63,738 nucleotides of DNA, from contig JAGBXW010000057.1 of NCBI GenBank assembly GCA_017629095.1, positions 1 to 63,738 on the forward strand, given 5' to 3'. The position numbers and the translations under genes are program-made. The notes under the pieces are model-generated. The model did not search any database, was not told the origin of the DNA, and saw nothing but the letters and a program-made list of their open reading frames with translations. This stretch comes from Treponema sp. GTDB lineage: Bacteria; Spirochaetota; Spirochaetia; Treponematales; Treponemataceae. Shown here in pieces: positions 1 to 7,011 of the stretch; the first letter of the stretch is position 1, and each line of letters opens with the position of its first letter.

Positions 1-767
1 AGTCTCATACCAACTTCATCTCCGGCCTCGGCGGACTTGCGGTACCACTCATAGGCTTGGCTCTCATCCTTTTCCACACCGGTACCATACTTATAGCAAG
101 CACCAAGAAGGGCCATACCAATTTCATCCCCGGCTTCGACAGACTTGCGGTACCATTCATAAGCTTGGCTGTTGTCCTTCTCAATCCCCTTGCCATACTC
201 ATAGCACAATCCAAGAAGTGCCATGCCATAAGCATTCCCGGCTTCGGCAGATTTGCGGTACCACTCATAGGCTTGGCTCTCATCCTTTTCCACACCGGTA
301 CCATTCACATAACACAATCCAAGAAGTCTCATACCATCTACATTTCCGGCCTCAGCGGACTTGCGGTACCACTCATAGGCTTGGCTCTCATCCTTTTCCA
401 CACCGGTACCATACTTATAGCAATCACCAAGAAGTGCCATGCCATAAGCATTTCCGGCCTCGGCGGATTTCCGGTACCACTCAAAGGCTTGATTCTCGTC
501 CTTTTCCACGCCAAGGCCTTCCTCATAGCACTCTCCAAGATGTGCCATGCACCTTCCGTCTCCAGACTCTGCGCCCTGGCGAAGGTGCTCAAAGCCCTTC
601 TGGAGATACTCAAAGCCCTTGGCCTTATCTTTTTTTAGACCATGTTTGCCTCGAATATAGCAGTAGGCAATGCTTACCTGTGCGTCTGGATTACCCTGCT
701 GTGCCTGGGCCATGCATTCCTCAAGGTCAAAGTCCTTGCTTAAAATGTCGAATTTCCCTGTTGTCAT
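1..767 (-). CDS. Sel1-like repeat protein, C-terminus beyond window edge
   Basis: Open frame from ATG at 767 to the window edge with no stop, so at least 255 residues and the C-terminus is missing. The start has a strong AGGAGGA ribosome site just upstream. After about 60 residues come near-perfect 36-residue Sel1-like repeats (AEAGN..GM.LLG.CY..GTGVEKDESQAYEWYRKS). Sel1 repeats are alpha-helical solenoids used for protein-protein contacts. There is no signal peptide, so it is probably cytosolic. The repeats are 108 bp apart in DNA (recurring KpnI sites at 41, 149, 257, 365 and 473) and almost identical, pointing to recent expansion. It is the last visible gene of the GTPase operon. The molecular role is unknown; a scaffold for the GTPases is inference. 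Confidence 0.85.
   Translation of the reverse strand, partial: MTTGKFDILSKDFDLEECMAQAQQGNPDAQVSIAYCYIRGKHGLKKDKAKGFEYLQKGFEHLRQGAESGDGRCMAHLGECYEEGLGVEKDENQAFEWYRKSAEAGNAYGMALLGDCYKYGTGVEKDESQAYEWYRKSAEAGNVDGMRLLGLCYVNGTGVEKDESQAYEWYRKSAEAGNAYGMALLGLCYEYGKGIEKDNSQAYEWYRKSVEAGDEIGMALLGACYKYGTGVEKDESQAYEWYRKSAEAGDEVGMR
41..560. repeat. Tandem 108-bp coding repeats (Sel1 units)
   Basis: The GGTACC-containing segment recurs at 41, 149, 257, 365 and 473, a strict 108-bp period equal to one 36-residue Sel1 repeat. Unit-to-unit identity is very high, so copy number could vary by slippage or unequal recombination. Confidence 0.9.
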
Positions 768-789
768 ATGTTCCTCCTGTACTGATGAG

Positions 790-1728
790 TTATTGTTTGG
801 TTGCTGGTACTTCCGTAGTCGTTTCTATTTCCATCGTGGTAGGCGTGGGGGCTTCTATATCTGTAGCGGAATTCCCAGTGCAGAAGGTGATAATAGCTAC
901 CAACAATGCTGCAATACCTGCCACCAGTACAATCCATTTCCTCACTGGCGGATATGGAGGAGCAGGATGTGTCCCTGTCTCTCTTGGCTTTTGCACTGGT
1001 TTTGGCTTCATTTCTAACTTAGGTACAGTCTTAGGCACAGTTGGTAAAACTACCAATCCAGATAGATTCTTTGCCTTCAAATCCTCCACAGACACCTTTA
1101 ATGATGTTCCATACAGGAGGAGCATTGGGTTTGCACAGTGAAAATTGGCAGCAGCTACGGTGGACAGGCTCTGGAGGAATTTCTCCTTGCATCCTTCCAT
1201 ATCTGGGGAGCACTCCAACCCACCAATGCTAGCATGTGGAGTTTTAGTGACAGCTGGCTCCAGGAGCTGCCCTGCAACCTGGCTGAGGATGCCCCGCACC
1301 TGCTGGTACGCCTCTTCCTTGGAGGAACGCTGCTTATTCCACAATTCTTGTATCGCCTCATCAGTAAAATGAATGTCCAGTAACTGAGCCAAATTGTCCT
1401 GAGCTTTTCTCCCCTCCAGTATATGAGCACACAGCCTGCAGAAAATCTTGGCATCCTCATCACCAACCAGCCCACAGCCTACAATGCCATAGCGGATGGA
1501 ACGAGTCTCCTTATCATTGCGATTACCATATAGCCAATACACAGCTCCCTTCCACTGCCCATTGTCCACCAACAGGCAAATATCTGCCACTGACTCTCCT
1601 GCAGGAGGATCAACCAGTGGGTCGGCACCTATGTTCTTGATACACCACTCCTTTTCCCAATTGGTATAGGGAGTGTTCCCGTAGTCTATGTAGTCAATGG
1701 TTTTACTTCTGGTCTTTACTGAAAGCAT
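790..1728 (-). CDS. Modular operon protein 1: shared N-domain, C-terminal membrane anchor
   Basis: 312 residues, family not recognised. The first about 155 residues are nearly identical to the N-terminus of the next gene upstream (1789-2784). A diverged middle domain (residues about 165-225) still aligns, and then the two proteins part. Here a Pro-rich stretch leads to one hydrophobic segment (about residues 266-285, WIVLVAGIAALLVAIITF) and a Thr/Glu-rich tail. There is no signal peptide, so a tail-anchored protein with a cytoplasmic N-domain is the simplest reading. It lies 60 nt after the paralog, in the same operon. Function is unknown; a shared sensor or docking module on different effector or localisation tails is inference. 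Confidence 0.75.
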   Translation of the reverse strand: MLSVKTRSKTIDYIDYGNTPYTNWEKEWCIKNIGADPLVDPPAGESVADICLLVDNGQWKGAVYWLYGNRNDKETRSIRYGIVGCGLVGDEDAKIFCRLCAHILEGRKAQDNLAQLLDIHFTDEAIQELWNKQRSSKEEAYQQVRGILSQVAGQLLEPAVTKTPHASIGGLECSPDMEGCKEKFLQSLSTVAAANFHCANPMLLLYGTSLKVSVEDLKAKNLSGLVVLPTVPKTVPKLEMKPKPVQKPRETGTHPAPPYPPVRKWIVLVAGIAALLVAIITFCTGNSATDIEAPTPTTMEIETTTEVPATKQ

Positions 1729-2791
1729 AGTTTCTCCTTACATGAAAATGTCTCTATTAGCAGGGGAAGATGAACAACTGTTCTCCCTCTACTCCTGTAG
1801 TTTCACAATAGATTTTTTTAATTCTTCTACCTTTTGAAGAACTGTCACAATTATTTTTGGGCCTTTTACCACAGTTGAAGCTAAATGTATCATCTTATCT
1901 TTCCAATCATCACCTGGACAATCTAAATAATTTTTAAGGGTACTTATTATATCCTCTATTTGTGATAAAATATCTGACATCATATCCTCTGACTGGACGA
2001 TGCCTAATGAGTTAGTTTCAGCCTTTGTTGGCTCTAATTCAACTGGGTCAGGAGCGGCAACGGGAATACCCTCACGGGGACGACATCCTTCCCAATGGTC
2101 GGAAACCAGACATCCTGCCACCCTGCCACCCAAAGATCCTGTATCCACCTTTGCACCTGTCACTCCGTGGAACAGCAGAATTGGATGTGATAGCACCTCC
2201 TGACAAATCAGTAGTTGCATACATTGGCGAATTTTTTTTGTGTTATCTGCTGACACCATCTCACATCGTAAACTACTCGTAACATCCTCCCTAAAAGGAG
2301 TTGTGTCAGCTGGATTCGGGAGCTGCCCTACAACCTGGCTGAGGATGCCCCGCACCTGCTGGTACGCCTCTTCCTTGGAGGAACGCTGCTTATTCCACAG
2401 TTCTTGTATCGCCTCATCAGTAAAATGAATGTCCAGTAACTGAGCTAAATTGTCCTGAGCTTCTCTCCCCTCCAGTATATGAGCACACAGCCTGCAGAAA
2501 ATCTTGGCATCCTCATCATCAACCAGCCCACAGCCTACAATGCCATAGCGGATGGAACGAATATACTTATCCTTGCTATTACCATATAGCCAATACACAG
2601 CTCCCTTCCACTGCCCATTGTTCACCAACAGGCAAATATCTGCCGCTGACTCTCCTGCAGGAGGATCAATCATTTGGTCGGCACCTATGCCCTTGATGCC
2701 CCACTCCTTTTCCCAGTCGGTATAGGGAGTGTTACCATAGTCTATGTAGTCAATGGTTTTACTTCTGGTCTTTATTGAAAGCATAGTTTCT
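1264..2791. repeat. Direct repeat of about 470 bp shared by two adjacent genes
   Basis: Roughly 1264-1735 and 2320-2791 are near-identical on the same strand. They cover the ribosome site, the start codon and the first about 155 codons of the two modular proteins. Beyond that the DNA diverges quickly. The arrangement indicates recent tandem duplication or gene conversion limited to the N-terminal module. Confidence 0.85.
1789..2784 (-). CDS. Modular operon protein 2: shared N-domain, C-terminal coiled coil
   Basis: 331 residues, family not recognised. Residues 1 to about 155 are almost identical to the downstream paralog (790-1728). Both contain an IDYIDYGNTPYT.WEKEW segment, a GQWKGAVYWLYGN segment and a helical stretch ending VRGILSQV. 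The middle domain is homologous but diverged (PILLFHG here, PMLLLYG there). The C-terminal about 75 residues are charged and heptad-like (MMSDILSQIEDIISTLKNYL...VLQKVEELKKSIVKLQE), a likely coiled coil replacing the paralog's membrane anchor. It starts 12 nt after the preceding GTPase stop, with a GGAGA ribosome site. Its role is unknown; adaptor between GTPases and partners is inference. Confidence 0.75.
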   Translation of the reverse strand: MLSIKTRSKTIDYIDYGNTPYTDWEKEWGIKGIGADQMIDPPAGESAADICLLVNNGQWKGAVYWLYGNSKDKYIRSIRYGIVGCGLVDDEDAKIFCRLCAHILEGREAQDNLAQLLDIHFTDEAIQELWNKQRSSKEEAYQQVRGILSQVVGQLPNPADTTPFREDVTSSLRCEMVSADNTKKIRQCMQLLICQEVLSHPILLFHGVTGAKVDTGSLGGRVAGCLVSDHWEGCRPREGIPVAAPDPVELEPTKAETNSLGIVQSEDMMSDILSQIEDIISTLKNYLDCPGDDWKDKMIHLASTVVKGPKIIVTVLQKVEELKKSIVKLQE

Positions 2792-2796
2792 CCTCA

Positions 2797-3990
2797 CTAC
2801 CACCAGGTAATGCGTCCTGCGGCTACCCCACTGTTCTCCTTCTGACGCAAGAGAGCATTTATTATTTCATCTGGTGACACAGAATATTCTTCTTTACGAT
2901 GCCTCCGGTTAATTATAAATAACAATAGAATATATAGAATATACAAGACAATACCGATGGGGCCAAGCAAAACTCCCACCACTCCAATAACACATCCCAA
3001 GACAAAAGAACCAACCGAAGCTAAGCAGCTACGCCTTACCTCCTTACCATAAACCTTCCAATCTAATTTATTCTTGATTTTTTGCAGCTCCTCTCCAGCC
3101 ATGTATGCTATCATGGAAAAAATCTGGTCTACATTTTTTGTACGGCGGCCTCCGTTTCCTGCCATCCTGAACTCTGCCTGAAAAGCTTCCTTGCCCTCTT
3201 CCATTTCCCAGGTGCCATGGGAAAATTCCACACAACCCAAGGTTTCTAGGGGAATGTAGTACTGCTGGATATGGGGACAAATATCATGAACTTGGTTGGC
3301 GGTATTGCCATAGAACAACTTTACCCGTTCCTCCAATTCCTTGGACTTATTCCGATACTTTTCGCATTTTATGGGAACAAAGAAGAGAGCGGAAGTTCTC
3401 TCCAGTTCTCCTTTGCGGTATTGAGCCCATTCCTTAATAAGGTCGTTGGTGCTGTTGCTGTCCAAAAGCTTTACGGCGGTAGCACGTTCCTTGTCCGTGG
3501 TCCATTCCATGACGAGGGTAGCATCTATAGGAACAAAGAGGAGACGACTAGAGTGGAGATGCTCCTTAAACTCTTCCCACTTAGCATTCATGGTTTCAGA
3601 AATACGGTTCTTAGGATTAATCCAGCCACCAGGAATATCCATGATGGAAAAGGGCTGACGCACGGTAACATCACCACATTGGTGCTGGAGGTAAAAGGTG
3701 AATTTCTTTATGTCAGCACTACCTGCCAGGCGGGGTGACACTTTTTTTGTATAGCCAGCCTGCCCCGCCAGTATGGCATTGTGTAATTCCTCGTTTGCCT
3801 GCTTGATTCGCTTCTCATCATCCTGATTACCACAGACAACAGTCATTCCATTCTTGGGATCGGTAAACTTGTTTTGAGCCTCTTGTATGAGGGTTGCCAG
3901 AAGGGTGGTTTTTCCAAAGCCAGAGGGAGCCACCAGACTGATATTAAAGGGCATCGGCGAGTCAAATACATTATCCTTCTTTGCCATCAT
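2797..3990 (-). CDS. P-loop GTPase paralog C with C-terminal membrane segments
   Basis: 397 residues from the ATG at 3990, which overlaps the previous stop as TAATG; an in-frame GTG at 3996 is an alternative. Walker A is APSGFGKTT near residues 21-29. A Walker B/DxxG-like SIMDIPGGWINP motif follows, then LLFVPIDAT and FVPIKCEKYR, the last placed like a GTPase base-specificity motif. After the GTPase core there are one or two hydrophobic segments (VGSFVLGCVIGVVGVLLGPIGIVLYILYILLLFII, split here as residues about 325-345 and 347-362), so this member is membrane-attached. It ends in RITWW. The core is closely related to the two GTPases upstream. It resembles TRAFAC-type GTPases of NTP-dependent conflict systems, but the exact family is not established. 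Confidence 0.8.
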   Translation of the reverse strand: MMAKKDNVFDSPMPFNISLVAPSGFGKTTLLATLIQEAQNKFTDPKNGMTVVCGNQDDEKRIKQANEELHNAILAGQAGYTKKVSPRLAGSADIKKFTFYLQHQCGDVTVRQPFSIMDIPGGWINPKNRISETMNAKWEEFKEHLHSSRLLFVPIDATLVMEWTTDKERATAVKLLDSNSTNDLIKEWAQYRKGELERTSALFFVPIKCEKYRNKSKELEERVKLFYGNTANQVHDICPHIQQYYIPLETLGCVEFSHGTWEMEEGKEAFQAEFRMAGNGGRRTKNVDQIFSMIAYMAGEELQKIKNKLDWKVYGKEVRRSCLASVGSFVLGCVIGVVGVLLGPIGIVLYILYILLLFIINRRHRKEEYSVSPDEIINALLRQKENSGVAAGRITWW

Positions 3991-5699
3991 TACCACCAGT
4001 TAATTCGATGCTTTTCAATTTCACTGATATCACCATTAGATTTCAGCTCCTTCATAAAAGGTTCAATAATCTCTTGGAATTCCTTTTTATCAGCTGGGTC
4101 AAACTTGTTTATAGTTGTTTCCATCTCTTGGGTGGCCATGTGATACATCATGGAAAAGAGTACCTCTACATTTTTGGGCTGAAGAAAAGCACTCTCTTTC
4201 ATCTTCCTAAAGCTTGGATAGAAAGCTTCCTTGCCTTCTTCTGTCTCCCATTTAGCCATGGACAATTCCACACACCCCAAGGTTTCTAGGGGAATGTAAT
4301 ACTGCTGGATATCAGGGCAAATAGAGTGGACTTGGCTGGCGGTATTGGCAAAGTATTGCTTTACCTTTTCTTCAAGATCCTGAGCCTTGTTTCGGTATTT
4401 CTCGCACTTCACTGGTACAAAGAAGAGGGCAGAAGTCTTACCAGTCTCATCAAACTCCCCCTTACGATACCTAGCCCACTCCTTAATAAGCTCGCTGGTG
4501 CTGCTGTTGTCCAAAATCTTTACAGCAGCACACTTTTCTTTCTCCGTACTACATTCCATAATGAGAGTGGCATCTATGGGCACAAAAAGCAGACGACTAA
4601 CATGTAAGTGTTCCTTAAAGTCTTCCCACTTGATATTCATTTCATCAGTAATGCGGTTTTGGGGATTAATCCAACCACCAGGAATATCCATAATTGAGAA
4701 AGGTTGGCGGAAACTTGCCTCTTCTTCAGACTGCTGAAAATAAAAATTGAATTTTTTAGGTTCTCCTGTACCAGGTAGTGTCGGCTCTACCTTACCAGTA
4801 AAATTATCAACACAAGCCATAATATCATTGTTAAGTTTATTATGAGCCTCTTTAAGACGTCTCTGGTCATCTTCATCTTCACAGGCAATACTCAACCCTT
4901 TTTTAGGATTATTCATCTTGTTTTCAGCACTGTTCATAATAGTAACAAGCAGGGTGGTTTTTCCAAAACCAGAAGGGGCTACCATACTGATATTAAAAGG
5001 GCTGTGCTCCAGCTCCAAAACCTCTGGCTCTGGAGTTGGTACGGGCTTTGAGTTCGATACTGGCTTTGGCCTTGGATTAGGAGTTTTAACTCTTATATAA
5101 TTCTCCAAATGTTGAGCTGTTTCTCTACACTTTTTAGCCTCATCCGGATCTCGTTTTACCACCCAGCCGTTTTTATAGCACTCAGCCAACATTCGCCATC
5201 CCAAGGGATCGCCATTTTCGATTTTTTTCTTCGCTAATTCATAATAATGATAGCCGAGACCAGATTCTGGTAAAGAATCGGGATCTTGTATGATATTCTC
5301 TAATTCCTCTGGCTCTGGAGTTGGTATGGGCTTTGAGTTCGATACTGGCTTTGGCCTTGGATTAGGAGTTTTAACTATTGGATCATTCTCCAAATATTGA
5401 GCTTTTTTTCTACACTTTTTAGCCTCATCTGGATCTCGTTTTACCCCCCAGCCGTTTTTATAGCACTCAGCCAACATTTGCCATCCCAAGGGATCGCCAT
5501 TTTCGATTTTTTTCTTCGCTAATTCATAATAATAAGAGCCGGTACCAGATTCTTGTAAAGAATCGGTAGCAAGATGATCATAATCAGTCCGTCTTGGGGT
5601 GTGACCGCTAGGGTGTGGTGTTCTAATCGGACCTTTCTTTGCTCCTCCTTTCTTTCCATCATGTCCAAATATTTTTTTAAAAAAAGATTTCAATCCCAT
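3990..5699 (-). CDS. P-loop GTPase paralog B with duplicated Sel1-like N-terminal unit
   Basis: 569 residues from the ATG at 5699, chosen because AGGAGGA lies just before it; an upstream extension to 5726 lacks a ribosome site. A basic N-terminus (KSFFKKIFG) is followed by two copies of a 95-residue unit. Each contains a Sel1-like helix pair (YYELAKKKIENGDPLGW..LAECYKNGW) and a Pro-rich linker. The GTPase core has Walker A APSGFGKTT (about 241-249), MDIPGGW (337-343) and FVPVKCEKYR. It ends in RINWW. It links the Sel1 architecture and the GTPase architecture of the operon in one protein, which supports the two working together. Biological role unknown. Confidence 0.8.
   Translation of the reverse strand: MGLKSFFKKIFGHDGKKGGAKKGPIRTPHPSGHTPRRTDYDHLATDSLQESGTGSYYYELAKKKIENGDPLGWQMLAECYKNGWGVKRDPDEAKKCRKKAQYLENDPIVKTPNPRPKPVSNSKPIPTPEPEELENIIQDPDSLPESGLGYHYYELAKKKIENGDPLGWRMLAECYKNGWVVKRDPDEAKKCRETAQHLENYIRVKTPNPRPKPVSNSKPVPTPEPEVLELEHSPFNISMVAPSGFGKTTLLVTIMNSAENKMNNPKKGLSIACEDEDDQRRLKEAHNKLNNDIMACVDNFTGKVEPTLPGTGEPKKFNFYFQQSEEEASFRQPFSIMDIPGGWINPQNRITDEMNIKWEDFKEHLHVSRLLFVPIDATLIMECSTEKEKCAAVKILDNSSTSELIKEWARYRKGEFDETGKTSALFFVPVKCEKYRNKAQDLEEKVKQYFANTASQVHSICPDIQQYYIPLETLGCVELSMAKWETEEGKEAFYPSFRKMKESAFLQPKNVEVLFSMMYHMATQEMETTINKFDPADKKEFQEIIEPFMKELKSNGDISEIEKHRINWW
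5026..5565. repeat. Internal 285-bp direct repeat within GTPase B
   Basis: The segment starting ggctctggag at 5026 recurs at 5311 with very high identity. It encodes the duplicated 95-residue Sel1-plus-proline-linker unit. Deletion or expansion by recombination would stay in frame. Confidence 0.85.
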
Positions 5700-5780
5700 T
5701 GTATTCCTCCTGTGTTGTTTGGGCACGTGCCTTTATAAAATGCTGGTAGGCCGAAATAGACTCAGCCTACCAGTGACTGG

Positions 5781-7010
5781 TTACCAGAAAATCTGATATG
5801 ACCCCATCCTATCTATATTGCCATATTCCCGTAAGGAACGCCGCATAGGTTCCAGCAAGGTCTTTATGGCATCCATTGTTTTTGACATCTCCTTCACCTT
5901 AGGTGAAAGTAATTTCCCTAAAGTACTGGCTTTTTTCAGCTGCTCGTCTGTGTGATCCAGAACTTCCTTGATTTCTTCTTCCGCCATGTGGTACATCATT
6001 GCAAAGAGTGTATTTGCATTTCTTGTTTTCTGAATACAGTCTCCCACAAGCTTAAAGGAGGGAGAAAAGGACTCGCTCCCTTTATCCGTACACCACTTTG
6101 CCTTGGAAAACTCCACACACCCCAATGATTCCAAGGGAATACAGTACATGGAAATACTGGGAAGAATTGTTCTAGCCTCGGTAGCAATAGAAGCATAGAA
6201 ATCTTTCACCTTGTTTATAAGGAATGTCTCCTTACTCCGATATTTTTCACATTTGATGGGAACAAAGATAAGCGTTGAACTCTTATTCGATTCCTTACGG
6301 TATTTGGCCCACTCCTTGATAAGTTCTCCAGTGTTATTCACATCCAACAATGCTACTGCTGCTTCCCGCTCAGCCTTGGACGTGGCCTCCATAAGGAGGG
6401 TAGCATCTATAGGAACAAAGAGCAGACGACTATCATGCAAATGGTTCTTAAAGTCTTCCCACTTGGCATTCATCTCGGCAGTAATACGGTTATTGGGATT
6501 AATCCAACCGCCAGGAATATCCATAATGGAAAAAGGCTGGTCAATGTTTTCTGTTCCATTGGAAAGGCGGTAGTAGAAATCAAACTTCTTTACCTCACTG
6601 GTACCTAGCAGCTTTGTATCCACTGCTCCAGTAAAGCCTTCCTTTCCAGCGAGAATCGCATTGCTCAAGGACTTCTGGGCTTCTTTAATACGTTTCTCAT
6701 CAGCAGAATCCTTATACCCCACCTTGAGTCCCGCGGAGGGATTATCCAAGTAGTTTGAGGCATCATTCATGATGGTTACAAGAAGAGTGGTCTTTCCAAA
6801 GCCAGAAGGAGCTACCATGCTCACCTTAAACTCATTGAATCCAGTTCCATCTCCCTTTGAACTCGGCCTTAATACATCAAAAATGGTGTTTACAAAATCA
6901 ACGATATTCCCCTTATTGTCCTTCAGGACAATTGCCGTCTTAGCAACGATAGTACCAGCTGTCTTACCAATATCCTTTGCAATTGACCACAAGTCTCCAA
7001 CAACTCCCAT
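5781..7010 (-). CDS. P-loop GTPase paralog A
   Basis: 409 residues. The ATG at 7010 follows the upstream stop by 1 nt, with GGAGG inside the preceding coding end. An N-terminal helical region (1-60) precedes Walker A APSGFGKTT (67-75). SIMDIPGGW (161-169) is the DxxG equivalent, then LLFVPIDAT (197-204) and FVPIKCEKYR (249-258). The C-terminus is helical without membrane segments and ends QIFW, echoing the terminal Trp of the two paralogs. All three cores share the WINP.NRIT.EMNAKW.DF..HLH.SRLLFVPIDA block. It is probably a soluble GTPase or related NTPase, with nucleotide specificity inferred only from motif layout. It sits directly after the dynamin-like gene. Confidence 0.8.
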   Translation of the reverse strand: MGVVGDLWSIAKDIGKTAGTIVAKTAIVLKDNKGNIVDFVNTIFDVLRPSSKGDGTGFNEFKVSMVAPSGFGKTTLLVTIMNDASNYLDNPSAGLKVGYKDSADEKRIKEAQKSLSNAILAGKEGFTGAVDTKLLGTSEVKKFDFYYRLSNGTENIDQPFSIMDIPGGWINPNNRITAEMNAKWEDFKNHLHDSRLLFVPIDATLLMEATSKAEREAAVALLDVNNTGELIKEWAKYRKESNKSSTLIFVPIKCEKYRSKETFLINKVKDFYASIATEARTILPSISMYCIPLESLGCVEFSKAKWCTDKGSESFSPSFKLVGDCIQKTRNANTLFAMMYHMAEEEIKEVLDHTDEQLKKASTLGKLLSPKVKEMSKTMDAIKTLLEPMRRSLREYGNIDRMGSYQIFW

Positions 7011-7011
7011 C

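Noticed and set aside
57..638. Plus-strand 193-residue frame over the Sel1 repeats
   Set aside because: Antisense shadow of a repeated coding sequence; no ribosome site, and the product lacks any family pattern.
218..1141. Plus-strand 307-residue frame
   Set aside because: Antisense to two minus-strand genes with strong starts; its length comes from the repeat structure.
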